In this document: in pieces, positions 14,119 to 22,720 of the stretch
Position numbering within the stretch: position 1 is the first letter of the stretch
Layout of the letters: each line of letters begins with the position of its first letter
NCBI RefSeq assembly: GCF_004310295.1
Contig: NZ_SISB01000054.1
Location: 1 to 40,636 of the forward strand
Source of the DNA: Pseudomonas sp. BGI-2
GTDB lineage: Bacteria > Pseudomonadota > Gammaproteobacteria > Pseudomonadales > Pseudomonadaceae
Reading direction: 5' to 3'
DNA: 40,636 nucleotides
Position numbers and translations under genes: made by a program
Notes under the pieces: generated by a model
The model's input: the letters and a program-made list of their open reading frames with translations, nothing else
The model's database searches: none
Told to the model about the DNA's origin: nothing

Positions 14119-15054
14119 TCAGTGCCTGGCCATCAACCCATGCAGCACCCCGAGCCTCAACCCCGCCTCGGACGGTGTCATCTGAGAAATGCCAAAGACC
14201 TTGAACGCGGCCAGCATGACCACCAGACCGCCCGGCAAGGTACTCAGGCGATGGGTTTGCAAGCCCGCCAATTTGAGATGATTGACATGCCCCGCTTCAA
14301 GCAGGCGCAACGACAGGCGCAGCAGGCCGCCGTAGGTGATTCCGCTTTGGCCATCGTCATTCAAGCCGTTGGCCTTGAGGACTTTGGCGAGCATCCGCGC
14401 GGTGCCTGAAGAACCGATGGCCTGCTGCCAACCCAGTGCACGGTAACGACGTGCGACCTTTTCAAATTGCACCGTGGCCACACGTTCAGCCTCCAGTAGG
14501 GCCAGAGCCGTAATACATCCACCCTGAAAGTAACGCGTGCCAAAAGTGCCGCTGCCAATGGCGATACTTTCGGTCAACAGCGGCTGTGTGCCCTGCCCCA
14601 GAATCAACTCGGTGGACCCGCCGCCAATGTCCACGACGAGTCGCATACTCGCGGCACTCGGTATCGTATGGGCAACACCGGCGTACACCAGCCGGGCTTC
14701 TTCATGCCCGGAGATCACATCAATCCGAAAACCTAGATGACGCTCGGCACTGGTCAGAAACAGTTGGGCATTGTCGGCTTCGCGCACCGCGCTGGTCGCC
14801 ACGGCCCGCACCCGTCCGGCCTCAAAGCCGCGCAGTTTTTTGCCGAATCGCGCGAGCGCTTGCCACCCCCGATCCAACGCCAACTCATCCAGCGCGCCAC
14901 CCTGGAATCCTTCCGACAAACGGACGGGCTCGCGCAGGGTTTTGACTTCCTGGATCACGATCTGCTGGTTCCGTTTGACCGACTGGCCAATCATGAGGCG
15001 AAACGCATTGGAGCCCAGGTCAATGGCCGCAAACAGGGAGGCGTCTCCTTTCAT
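14119..15054 (-). CDS. ppx: Exopolyphosphatase-type Ppx/GppA protein, short form
   Basis: This 311-residue cytosolic phosphatase of the ASKHA fold releases phosphate from polyphosphate or pppGpp. The nucleotide-binding motifs are clear: AAIDLGSNAFRLMIG at the N-terminus and VVDIGGGSTELILG near 135, with a later GSSGTARML. It ends after the second ASKHA half and lacks the C-terminal HD-like domain of the 500-residue Pseudomonas Ppx, so it is the short type. ATG 15054 is chosen over an in-frame start at 15135 because the family motif follows directly and AGGA lies upstream. It is divergent from ppk2, with a PHO-box-like site in the shared promoter. GppA activity is an alternative. Confidence 0.87.
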   Translation of the reverse strand: MKGDASLFAAIDLGSNAFRLMIGQSVKRNQQIVIQEVKTLREPVRLSEGFQGGALDELALDRGWQALARFGKKLRGFEAGRVRAVATSAVREADNAQLFLTSAERHLGFRIDVISGHEEARLVYAGVAHTIPSAASMRLVVDIGGGSTELILGQGTQPLLTESIAIGSGTFGTRYFQGGCITALALLEAERVATVQFEKVARRYRALGWQQAIGSSGTARMLAKVLKANGLNDDGQSGITYGGLLRLSLRLLEAGHVNHLKLAGLQTHRLSTLPGGLVVMLAAFKVFGISQMTPSEAGLRLGVLHGLMARH

Positions 15055-15142
15055 GGTGGGATTCCTGGCAGATTCATCAACCCGCGGGCGGGGGTTGCGC
15101 TGGGTGTTCAAGACGGTTTGCGATGATCCTGCCATGCCTTAG

Positions 15143-15160
15143 GTGACACCAAGATGACAC
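15143..15160 (-). promoter_or_regulatory. PHO box (PhoB site) for ppx
   Basis: The minus strand reads GTGTCAT-CTTG-GTGTCAC. This is two 7-base repeats 11 bp apart matching the PhoB consensus CTGTCAT-N4-CTGTCAC at all but the first base of each. A weak -10, CAGGAT, lies 11 bases downstream. PhoB control is inference from the motif. Confidence 0.6.
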
Positions 15161-15186
15161 CGCACCTTATTGGCCCCGCCCCTTCA

Positions 15187-15221
15187 TCGTCACGTCTGCG
15201 TCATATCCCCCGGCCTAGCAT
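15187..15221 (+). promoter_or_regulatory. Weaker PHO-box-like site and -10 for ppk2
   Basis: TCGTCAC-GTCT-GCGTCAT (15187-15204) keeps the GTCA core of both half sites. TAGCAT at 15216-15221 is a -10-like hexamer 11 bases after it, the spacing usual for PhoB-dependent promoters. Confidence 0.42.
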
Positions 15222-15253
15222 GGGCACTTCCACCCTCGTCAGGAGTTCCAGCC

Positions 15254-16171
15254 ATGCTTTTAACCAATGACACCCTGGTGCAACGCATCCATCGCGAGCT
15301 GCTCGATCACAGTGACGAGGAGCTGGAACTGGAATTACGGGAGGACGGACACGACCTCAACGCGCTGTTTGACGAGCACCTGAGCGACAACGACGAAAAG
15401 GAAGAGAGACGACGCTACTTCAGCGAACTGTTTCGTCTGCAAGGCGAACTGGTGAAGTTGCAGAGTTGGGTGGTCAAGACCGGGCACAAAGTGGTGATTC
15501 TGTTCGAAGGACGTGATGCGGCGGGTAAAGGTGGGGTGATCAAACGCATTACCCAGCGGCTCAATCCCCGGGTCTGCCGGGTTGCCGCCCTGCCCGCGCC
15601 CAATGACCGCGAACAGACTCAATGGTACTTCCAGCGCTACGTCTCACACCTGCCGGCCGCCGGTGAAATCGTCCTGTTTGACCGTAGCTGGTACAACCGC
15701 GCAGGAGTCGAGCAGGTCATGGGGTTTTGCAACGCCGACCAATATGAAGAGTTCTTCCGCACTGTGCCGGAGTTCGAGCGGATGCTCGCACGCTCCGGTA
15801 TTCAGCTGATCAAATACTGGTTTTCCATCTCCGACCAGGAACAGCATCTGCGCTTTCTCAGCCGTATTCATGACCCGCTCAAACAATGGAAACTCAGCCC
15901 CATGGACCTGGAGTCCCGTCGGCGCTGGGAAGCCTACACCAAGGCCAAGGAAATCATGCTCGAACGCACCCACATCGCTGAAGCACCGTGGTGGGTGGTG
16001 CAGGCCGACGACAAGAAAAAAGCCCGGCTTAACTGCATCAGTCACCTGCTCGGGCAAATGCCTTATGAAGAGGTGCAACAGGCGATGATTGAACTCCCGG
16101 AACGCGAACGCCAGGAAGACTATTCGCGCAATCCGACACCACCGGAAATCATCGTGCCTCAGGTTTATTAA
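15254..16171 (+). CDS. ppk2: Polyphosphate kinase 2 family protein
   Basis: This 305-residue P-loop kinase transfers phosphate between polyphosphate and nucleoside di- or monophosphates. Walker A is GRDAAGKGG near residue 90, Walker B is LFDRSWYNRAG near 145, and the lid region has RIHDPLKQWKLSPMDLESRRRW. The length and single domain suit a class I PPK2. ATG 15254 follows AGGAG (15241-15245). It is paired divergently with a ppx gene, so one side can use and the other degrade polyphosphate. The direction of the reaction in vivo cannot be read from sequence. Confidence 0.92.
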   Translation: MLLTNDTLVQRIHRELLDHSDEELELELREDGHDLNALFDEHLSDNDEKEERRRYFSELFRLQGELVKLQSWVVKTGHKVVILFEGRDAAGKGGVIKRITQRLNPRVCRVAALPAPNDREQTQWYFQRYVSHLPAAGEIVLFDRSWYNRAGVEQVMGFCNADQYEEFFRTVPEFERMLARSGIQLIKYWFSISDQEQHLRFLSRIHDPLKQWKLSPMDLESRRRWEAYTKAKEIMLERTHIAEAPWWVVQADDKKKARLNCISHLLGQMPYEEVQQAMIELPERERQEDYSRNPTPPEIIVPQVY

Positions 16172-16292
16172 AACCGCTTAAACGGGGGTTCCCGCGCTGA
16201 CAGCGGCAGTCTCGATAGAGGCTGCCGCTTCCCATAAAGACTTTCGCCCTGGCACGCGGGTATGATCCGGGATACCACTCCCATACGGACCG

Positions 16293-16751
16293 ATGTTTAT
16301 GCAAGCGTCCAGAATCCGGCCCTCACCCGCGCCATTACTCCAACCCGGCGAGACCGTGGTCTTGTTCGACGGCGTGTGCAAGCTATGCAATGGCTGGGCA
16401 AGGTTCCTGATCCGCCACGACCTCCATCGGCGCGTCCGCCTGGCGGCAGTGCAATCGCCCGAGGGGCAAGCGCTGCTGGCGTGGGCCGGTTTGCCTCTGG
16501 ATCAATTCGATACCATGGCGGTGATCCGCGACCAGCACTACTGGGTGCGCTCGGATGCAGTCTTCGAAGTCATCGCCCAACTGCCCGGTGCCTGGCGCCC
16601 GCTGAGGCTGTTGCGCGCCTGCCCGCGCAGGTTGCGAGATTGGGCCTACGATCGCGTTGCGCTGAATCGATATCGGCTATTTGGGAAATACGACACGTGC
16701 CTGCTGCCCAATCCCGACCATGAGCGTCGATTCTTGAAAACGCCCACGTGA
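16293..16751 (+). CDS. DCC family thiol-disulfide oxidoreductase-like protein
   Basis: This 152-residue protein carries the family-defining FDGVCKLCNG motif (D-G-x-C-x-x-C) near residue 25 and the downstream SDAVFEVIAQL. The family (PF04134, formerly DUF393) has a thioredoxin-like fold, and its substrates are not known. An ATG two codons later is also possible. The next gene starts inside its stop codon, so the two are translated together. Confidence 0.85.
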   Translation: MFMQASRIRPSPAPLLQPGETVVLFDGVCKLCNGWARFLIRHDLHRRVRLAAVQSPEGQALLAWAGLPLDQFDTMAVIRDQHYWVRSDAVFEVIAQLPGAWRPLRLLRACPRRLRDWAYDRVALNRYRLFGKYDTCLLPNPDHERRFLKTPT

Positions 16752-17116
16752 GCACCTTGAAACGCACCCACTGGATCGCCCGGGGAAGCCTGGCGTTCAT
16801 GTTTACCTACCACGGTCTGGTGCCCAAGCTACTGTGGCTGAGTCCTGGCGAGCGGACCATGATTCAAGCCCATGGCATCCATCAGGTGGAGTTGTTTGCC
16901 TATGCCGCCGGGGTTGCGGAAATTGCCCTGGCCTTATGGATATTGCTCGCGCCACGCATTGCCTGGCCGCTGATTGTCGCCTCGACCGCACTGGCTGGCC
17001 TGCTGCTGGATGTCGCGATTTTCAATCCATCCATGCTCCGTGATGCCTTCAATCCCGTCACCCTCAATGTGGCAGGACTGGCTCTGTGTGCGGTGGCCTG
17101 GAATACCAAGGCTTGA
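16748..17116 (+). CDS. DoxX-like four-helix membrane protein
   Basis: This 122-residue protein begins at GTG 16748, overlapping the DCC stop (GTGA). Four hydrophobic helices are visible, with the DoxX-like pattern SLAFMFTYHGLVPKLLWLSPGE at the start and FNPVTLNVAGLALCAVA at the end. DoxX-like proteins often pair with DCC proteins, and both may act in membrane redox or thiol stress; this is inference from the pairing. Confidence 0.8.
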   Translation: MSTLKRTHWIARGSLAFMFTYHGLVPKLLWLSPGERTMIQAHGIHQVELFAYAAGVAEIALALWILLAPRIAWPLIVASTALAGLLLDVAIFNPSMLRDAFNPVTLNVAGLALCAVAWNTKA

Positions 17117-17188
17117 GCGAACAAGTGTCTACCAATCCGCACTCGCGACGTATCCCGGCCAAAAAGCCTGGTGCGCTGAGTGGAAAAC

Positions 17189-17614
17189 TCACCGCTCCCA
17201 ACTTGAGCCCAAGATGACGCTGCAAAGATTCACCCGCTCGAAACCTGGATCCTTGTAGGCAAGGAAATCGTCGTTGAAGGTCCCGAATGTACTCTGGGCC
17301 CGATACCGCAGCCCGTGATAAAACGCGTCGATCATCTGATGGGCAAAGTCGGTGTCGCGGGGCCAGGCGGCGATCACCGCTTCGCGTTGTTCGTCTGTGA
17401 ACAGCTCAAACCCACGCCCCTCCATGTCCATCCCCGCGCCGGCCTGCACCAGGGCGATCTCTGAATGCATGTGCTCTGGAATGCCCGGTGTCGTATGGAG
17501 CGGCACGGCGTTCCAGACTTTCTCGATGTCCCCTTCGGCGATGTGAAGGCCTCGCAAGAAATCTCGCGCGGCATTAGCACTGTCCACTTCAAAGCGAAGC
17601 TGTCACAGATCGGC
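17189..17614 (-). pseudogene. HD-domain phosphohydrolase, 5'-truncated
   Basis: From QLRFEVDSANAARDFL on, the sequence follows a family of cyanamide-hydratase-like HD proteins: HTTPGIPEHMHSEIALVQAGAGMD, a DFAHQMIDAF helix and the ending DPGFERVN. The first half, which carries the metal-binding HD motif (usually within FHDLGLT), is absent. A TGA sits immediately upstream in the same frame. Without the HD residues the fragment cannot be an active phosphohydrolase. A GTG at 17587 could still start a 132-residue product. The 230 bp upstream show no coding frame. Confidence 0.75.
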
Positions 17615-17848
17615 CCGTTGATCTGGAAAAGAGTACGCGTCGGTCGGGTCGCAACACAGCGCCAATATCGCGAATTTTCAATGCGCCACTGTGCATCACA
17701 TTGTGTCTGGCTATCCTCTTGATACATCAGTTTTCACCGGTCCCGGGATTCGACACAGGCCAGATACGTCACCGCGTTCAAATGCACTCAAGGTTTCAAG
17801 GGGCTCAGCCAGATCCCCTGGCCAACGGCTTGCAACGGAGACATCAGC

Positions 17849-18913
17849 ATGAAGATGGCAATGCAAAACAACATCGGCAACACCCGCCGCCGCTTGGTCA
17901 ATTCGTCGATGCTGGCGTTTGCCCTGTTCGGCGCGCTCGGCGCGGCCCACGCACAAACGCCCGCCGCCGCACAGCCGACGGCGATCAAGGCCGACGCCAC
18001 TTATTCAACACCCTCTCCGTTCGGCCCGCTGAAGCACATCAAGGCAGGACTGCTGAACGTGGCTTATGCCGAAACTGGCCCGACCGATGGGCCGGTGGTG
18101 ATTCTCCTGCACGGCTGGCCGTACGACATTCACAGCTATGACGAAGTCGCGCCGCTGCTTGCGGCGAAGGGTTATCGCGTATTGATGCCGTATGCGCGTG
18201 GTTACGGCGATACGCATTTCCTGTCTGATAGAACCCTTCGCAATGGCCAACCGGCCGCGCTGGCCAGTGACGTCATCGACTTCATGGATGCGCTGAAGAT
18301 CAAACAAGCCGTACTCGGTGGCTACGACTGGGGCGCGCGTTCCGCTGGCATCGTCTCGGCGCTGTGGCCAGAAAGGGTCAAGGCGCTGGTCTCGGTCAGC
18401 GGCTATCTGATCGGCAATCAGGCGGCCGGCAAGAACCCGCTGCCACCCAAGGCTGAGTTGCAGTGGTGGTATCAGTTTTACTTCGCCACCGACCGCGGTC
18501 GCGCCGGGTACGAGAAAAACACCCACGACTTCGCCAAGTTGATCTGGCAACTGGCTTCACCGAAATGGGCGTTCGACGACGCCACGTTTGACCGCAGCGC
18601 CAAGGCGTTGGACAACCCCGATCATGTCGAGATCACCGTCTTCAACTATCGCTGGCGTCTGGGCATGGTCCAGGGCGAGCCTCAATACGAGGCGCTTGAG
18701 CAGAAGCTGGCCACCGCGCCGTCGATCAGCGTGCCGACCATCACCCTTGAAGGCGATGCCAACGGCGCACCGCACCCTGCTCCGGAGGATTACGCCAAGC
18801 GCTTCACCGGCAAATACGAGTTCCGATTGATCAGCGGCGGCATCGGCCACAACCTGCCGCAGGAAGATCCGCAGGCGTTTGCCAAGGCTGTGATTGATGC
18901 GGATCACCTGTGA
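17849..18913 (+). CDS. Exported alpha/beta hydrolase, epoxide-hydrolase-like
   Basis: This 354-residue protein has a signal peptide (RRRLVNSSMLAFALFGALG, cleavage near AHA|Q) and is periplasmic or secreted. The oxyanion motif is HGWP near residue 88. The nucleophile elbow GGYDWGA near 155 has an Asp nucleophile, as in epoxide hydrolases and haloalkane dehalogenases, and the catalytic His is in GIGHNLPQEDP. A secreted enzyme of this type in Pseudomonas is Cif; similarity to it is only in type and location. GGAG lies nine bases before ATG 17849. It is followed by a strong terminator and is probably monocistronic. The substrate is unknown. Confidence 0.85.
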   Translation: MKMAMQNNIGNTRRRLVNSSMLAFALFGALGAAHAQTPAAAQPTAIKADATYSTPSPFGPLKHIKAGLLNVAYAETGPTDGPVVILLHGWPYDIHSYDEVAPLLAAKGYRVLMPYARGYGDTHFLSDRTLRNGQPAALASDVIDFMDALKIKQAVLGGYDWGARSAGIVSALWPERVKALVSVSGYLIGNQAAGKNPLPPKAELQWWYQFYFATDRGRAGYEKNTHDFAKLIWQLASPKWAFDDATFDRSAKALDNPDHVEITVFNYRWRLGMVQGEPQYEALEQKLATAPSISVPTITLEGDANGAPHPAPEDYAKRFTGKYEFRLISGGIGHNLPQEDPQAFAKAVIDADHL

Positions 18914-18961
18914 GGTTGCTCTGATGTCCGGGCAGTTTCCCCGATAAGCAACTGCACAACG

Positions 18962-18991
18962 ACGGCTCGTTTTCTTGAACGAGCCGTTTTT
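18962..18991 (+). terminator. Rho-independent terminator after the exported hydrolase
   Basis: ACGGCTCGTT / AACGAGCCGT is a perfect 10-bp stem with a 6-base loop, followed by a T5 tract. Confidence 0.9.
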
Positions 18992-19042
18992 CTTTCGTGA
19001 GCAGACCCAGTCCCATTATTGCTTCAGCGCGGTTCGCGAGAA

Positions 19043-19501
19043 TCACTCCAGCAGCGAGACCAGGCGCGGCTCAATGGAGGTGTCGAGCACCTCCAGCAGC
19101 GCCAGAGTCACCGGCAGCTTGAAACGCCGCCGTCCCGCGCTGCCCGGATTGAGATAGAGCTGATCGCCGCGCCAATCGATGCGTGGCTTGTGCGAATGGC
19201 CGGTGATCACCAGTTTTGTACTCGACTCGAGCTCGGTTGGGACATCGGCGATGTCATGCACCAACAGCGTCTCCCATCCGTTGAGATCGAAACGAAGAAG
19301 ATCGGGGAGATTTTCTGCCCACGGGGCGTCCAGGTCATTGTTTCCGCGGACAACGTACAGGGGGGCGATAGCCTTTAGTTGTTCAAGAATGTCGGCGTTG
19401 CCGATGTCGCCCGCGTGAATGATCCGTTCACAACCCGCCAGGGCAGCAATTGCTTCAGCGCGGAGCAGGCCATGGGTATCGGAAATCACACCAACTTTCA
19501 T
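19043..19501 (-). CDS. YfcE/MJ0936-type metallophosphoesterase
   Basis: This 152-residue protein contains all motifs of the calcineurin-like fold for two metals: SDTHG near residue 7, HAGDIG near 30, RGNND near 53 and TGHSH near 95, with NPGS after it. The length equals small YfcE-like phosphodiesterases. The physiological substrate of the family is unclear. ATG 19501 is chosen because GGAG precedes it and the longer in-frame start at 19642 adds 47 non-conserved residues. Confidence 0.88.
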   Translation of the reverse strand: MKVGVISDTHGLLRAEAIAALAGCERIIHAGDIGNADILEQLKAIAPLYVVRGNNDLDAPWAENLPDLLRFDLNGWETLLVHDIADVPTELESSTKLVITGHSHKPRIDWRGDQLYLNPGSAGRRRFKLPVTLALLEVLDTSIEPRLVSLLE

Positions 19502-19699
19502 GCACGTCTCCGCAGCAGGATCAGGAATCGGGACAGAGTGTAACCCGGCGAGTGCGGGCAGCCTTGACGTGGTTTTTGTGCCTGCTGTTTCAGGTTGGGC
19601 TGGATCGACCGGTTGAATCCGCAGCCATAAGGAGACGTTCAACGATTTGCCCGGCTAGAATCTGCGACTTCTTCTCACTAGCTAAAGAGGCACTGCTCA

Positions 19700-20226
19700 G
19701 TGTTTAAACGCTATGTAGCCTCCCGCGAGAGGATGACCCAGGACTTAGGAAATGCCCGTTTGCTGCTGGGTCAGCGACTTTCCGTGTTATTGCATGACCC
19801 GTACTACTTCAACGATGAGAAATGTCCGGAAGACATAGGATCGTTAGTATGGCGGTTTGGCGAACATCAGACCGTATCGATGTACTTGCTAGCTGATGGG
19901 GAAAGTGTTGGAGCTGACCAATCAGACCTGCCCCCCCCCCCGCGCCCTTCGAGCTTGAAGCCGCTAGCGCCTGTTCGTGGCGTAGAGAAAATCTGCTTTG
20001 CGGCTTATCCGCCCGCTCTCTTGAAGGAAAGATCATCATTGAGGTTGAAGGAGTTGTCGACAAAGGATGGGACCAGGAGACTCGCCTTGTAGCCTTCAAA
20101 ATCACCTTCGAGACCGGCGACTACCTGATCTATCTGAACCAGGGTGACGATGCAGTCGTGCTGATCAACGAACCGCCGGAGAGTATGGCGGGTATCGAAA
20201 CCAGCTTGGTGACTTCGCTGGGATGA
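19700..20226 (+). pseudogene. Unknown protein gene broken at a C11 homopolymer
   Basis: The first frame (GTG 19700, MFKRYVASRERMTQDLGNAR and on) is open and coding-like up to the C11 run at 19931-19941. The second half continues in another frame: APFELEAAS, then GKIIIEVEGVVDKGW and FKITFETGDYLIYLNQGDD, ending at TGA 20224-20226. A tract of 12 (or 9) C would fuse them into one protein of about 175 residues. I do not recognise the family. The acidic C-terminal beta-rich half and lower GC would suit an immunity-type protein, but that is a guess. It is an out-of-frame phase-variable gene, a null allele or a sequencing error. Confidence 0.65.
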
Positions 20227-20423
20227 GAGCTTCGGGTCGATTGCGGCCTTCGTGACGGACAGCAATCGGGCCAAGAGCAGACATTCCCTTACCCTCGACC
20301 CCCGTTAGCCTCCCGATTACCCAGACAAATGCCCTTCGAGAAACATGTCTCGTAAATAGTCGGCTATCTTTACGACGATCCGCGCCATGCAGGCGCATGT
20401 GACAGAACCAGGGAGCAATAAGT

Positions 20424-21764
20424 ATGTCTTGTGTAGGTCATGTTGAGAGTGTCTGCGGGCACATCGTCAGTAGCGAAACCCGTCCTGCAACAGACCTTCA
20501 CCAGCTCATCGACCAGCGCATTGAAGAATTGGCGGATCAAGTGATCGAATGGCGACATCATTTGCATGCTCACCCCGAGCTTTCCAATCGCGAAGTGAAC
20601 ACCGCGCGCTTTATTGCAGAGCACTTGCACTCACTCGGGCTGGATGAAGTAAGGACCAGCATTGCAGGGCATGGCATCGTCGGGGTGTTGCACGGGGGCA
20701 AGCCCGGTGATCAGGTGATCGCATTGCGCGCCGATATTGATGCGCTACCGGTCAAAGAATTGGTTGATATCGATTTCGCCTCTACCGTCGTGGACGACGA
20801 CTATCCGGGTGGGCCATTTCCGGTTGCACATGCCTGTGGCCATGATTGCCATACCGCAATGCTGATGGGGGCTGCCGACGCATTGGTCAGTGTGAGGGAG
20901 CATTTGGCCGGCACGATCTTGTTCGTGTTTCAGCCCGCTGAAGAAGGCCCGCCGCTGGGTGAAACCGGTGGCGCGGCAGCGATGGATGATGCCCAGGCAT
21001 TGGCGAACCCGATGCCGACGATGGTGTTTGGCATGCACGTTGGGCCGCTGCCGAATGGCGTGGTTGCCTATCGGATCGGCAATCAGTATGCGGCGTCGGT
21101 GATCGTACGCATCGTCATCACCGGGCAACAGGTTCATGGCTCAACCCCGTGGATGGGCAAAGACCCCTTGCCGGTGGCTGCCGAGATCATCAGCGCCTCC
21201 GCGCAAATCTACCGGCAAGTGCCCGCCTACAACCCGGTGACCATCAGTTTTGGGCACATCGAAGATCAGGGCCGATTCAACATAATTGGCGAGACGGTCA
21301 CACTGCTGGGCACGGTGCGTTGCTCCGTGGAGTCAGACATGGGTGATATTTGCCAGCGCTTGCAACAACTGGCCTCGCACTTGGCTCAAGCCCAGGGATG
21401 CGTGGCCGAGACCGAATTTCTCCAGCACGTGCCGGCCGTTCATAACGAAGCGAAGTGGGTGCATGCTGCGATTCCTACCTTAGAGTCGGTCGTAGGGTCG
21501 CAGAACTTGGTGCAGACAGCGCCTACCTTGGGCTACGACGACGTTTCAGTGTTCGTTAACCGGTATGGCGGGTTATATGTCTTGCTCGGGGTGCAGGACG
21601 CCGAATTCAAAGACGGTGCCATTGTGCCAATACCGGGCGGGCGCGGCATCAGCTACAACCACAACCCACATTTCTATGCCAATGACGACGCCTTGCAGAC
21701 AGGCGTCAGGCTGCATGCACACATCGCAATCGACCACCTGATGGGCAACCTGAGAACGGAGTGA
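20424..21764 (+). CDS. M20 family amidohydrolase (hippurate hydrolase / N-acyl amino acid type)
   Basis: This 446-residue zinc enzyme cleaves an N-acyl group from an amino acid or a similar amide. The metal-binding motifs are ALRADIDALPV, HACGHDCHTAMLMG and FQPAEEG, with a late His in NHNPHF. A dimerisation domain lies between, containing GQQVHGSTPWMGKDP. The length is slightly above the usual 390 because of an N-terminal extension of about 25 residues. GGAG lies eight bases before ATG 20424. The TRIC channel gene follows after three bases, so they form an operon. Confidence 0.88.
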   Translation: MSCVGHVESVCGHIVSSETRPATDLHQLIDQRIEELADQVIEWRHHLHAHPELSNREVNTARFIAEHLHSLGLDEVRTSIAGHGIVGVLHGGKPGDQVIALRADIDALPVKELVDIDFASTVVDDDYPGGPFPVAHACGHDCHTAMLMGAADALVSVREHLAGTILFVFQPAEEGPPLGETGGAAAMDDAQALANPMPTMVFGMHVGPLPNGVVAYRIGNQYAASVIVRIVITGQQVHGSTPWMGKDPLPVAAEIISASAQIYRQVPAYNPVTISFGHIEDQGRFNIIGETVTLLGTVRCSVESDMGDICQRLQQLASHLAQAQGCVAETEFLQHVPAVHNEAKWVHAAIPTLESVVGSQNLVQTAPTLGYDDVSVFVNRYGGLYVLLGVQDAEFKDGAIVPIPGGRGISYNHNPHFYANDDALQTGVRLHAHIAIDHLMGNLRTE

Positions 21765-21767
21765 TCG

Positions 21768-22373
21768 ATGCTGCTTTATCTTCAGGAGATGGTCGGCACG
21801 GCGGTCTTCGCCATCACCGGTGTGCTGGCAGTCAGAAAGGTCGATGTCGATATTTTCGGTGCCGTTGTACTGGGTGTAATCACGGCCATCGGCGGAGGAA
21901 CCGTTCGCGATCTACTGCTTGATGTGCCGATTTTCTGGATCGACGATTTCAACTACGTTTGGGTCGCCCTTGCGGCTGCACTGGTGACATTTTTCCTCGC
22001 CTCACGGATGCAAAAACAGTCAGGCTTGCTGTTGTATCTCGATGGCTTGGCCGGAGCGTTGTTCGCCATCGTCGCCACCGAGAAGGTGCTGGGCTTGCAT
22101 TACACCGAACCTGTGGCGGTGACGATGGGTGTCCTTACCAGCATTGGGGGTGGCATCGTTCGTGACGCCCTGGCCGGCAGGGTCTCGCTGCTGATGTCAC
22201 GGGAGATCTACGCCACGCCAATCTTGCTCGGCTGCATTCTCTATGTACTGGTGCGCGACTCCATTCCCTCAATCTGGGTCAGCGGTTGGGTAACCCTAGT
22301 CTTCATCTGTAGCGTGAGGTTCCTTGCGATTTACAAGCACCTGCAAATGCCAGGCATTTTCTCTACTAAATAA
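21768..22373 (+). CDS. Trimeric intracellular cation (TRIC) channel family protein
   Basis: This 201-residue membrane protein of the bacterial UPF0126/YicG type has seven hydrophobic helices. It is built as two homologous halves, each with the glycine-rich kinked motif: GGGTVRDLLLD near residue 45 and GGGIVRDALAG near 128. Bacterial members are potassium-permeable channels; YicG-type proteins have also been linked to amino-acid uptake. It starts three bases after the M20 gene stop, so the two are co-transcribed. Confidence 0.9.
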   Translation: MLLYLQEMVGTAVFAITGVLAVRKVDVDIFGAVVLGVITAIGGGTVRDLLLDVPIFWIDDFNYVWVALAAALVTFFLASRMQKQSGLLLYLDGLAGALFAIVATEKVLGLHYTEPVAVTMGVLTSIGGGIVRDALAGRVSLLMSREIYATPILLGCILYVLVRDSIPSIWVSGWVTLVFICSVRFLAIYKHLQMPGIFSTK

Positions 22374-22720
22374 CTTAAAAGTCGGGAGCATTACCGTCTG
22401 ATTACTCCCTATCCGACTGACTGCAATGGGTCGTTTGCAACCCGTCGCGAAAGTAACAATCGGCCAAAAGCTGACTATGAACACGCCGACTATGATCACG
22501 CCGACTCGGGCATGCCCAACAAACCCAGCCGACGTCACATAGTCTCTCGAACAAATGTTCGGGACGGCGCCGCGCACTCATGGTCACCGCTTTGGTTAGC
22601 TCGCTGATACGCAGGTTCGTCAACACACATTGCGGTGCCTGACCCACCGACAACGGCGGCGACCAGCAGGCGTTCGCAGAGCCACCCAGTACCAAACGCC
22701 TGCTCGCCCCACCGCTGCTA
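22374..22720. other. Intergenic region between TRIC gene and OYE pseudogene
   Basis: No gene is recognised. A minus-strand frame at 22402-22695 lacks coding character. Short tandem ACGCCGACT units occur at about 22483-22506. I see no terminator for the TRIC gene. Confidence 0.4.
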
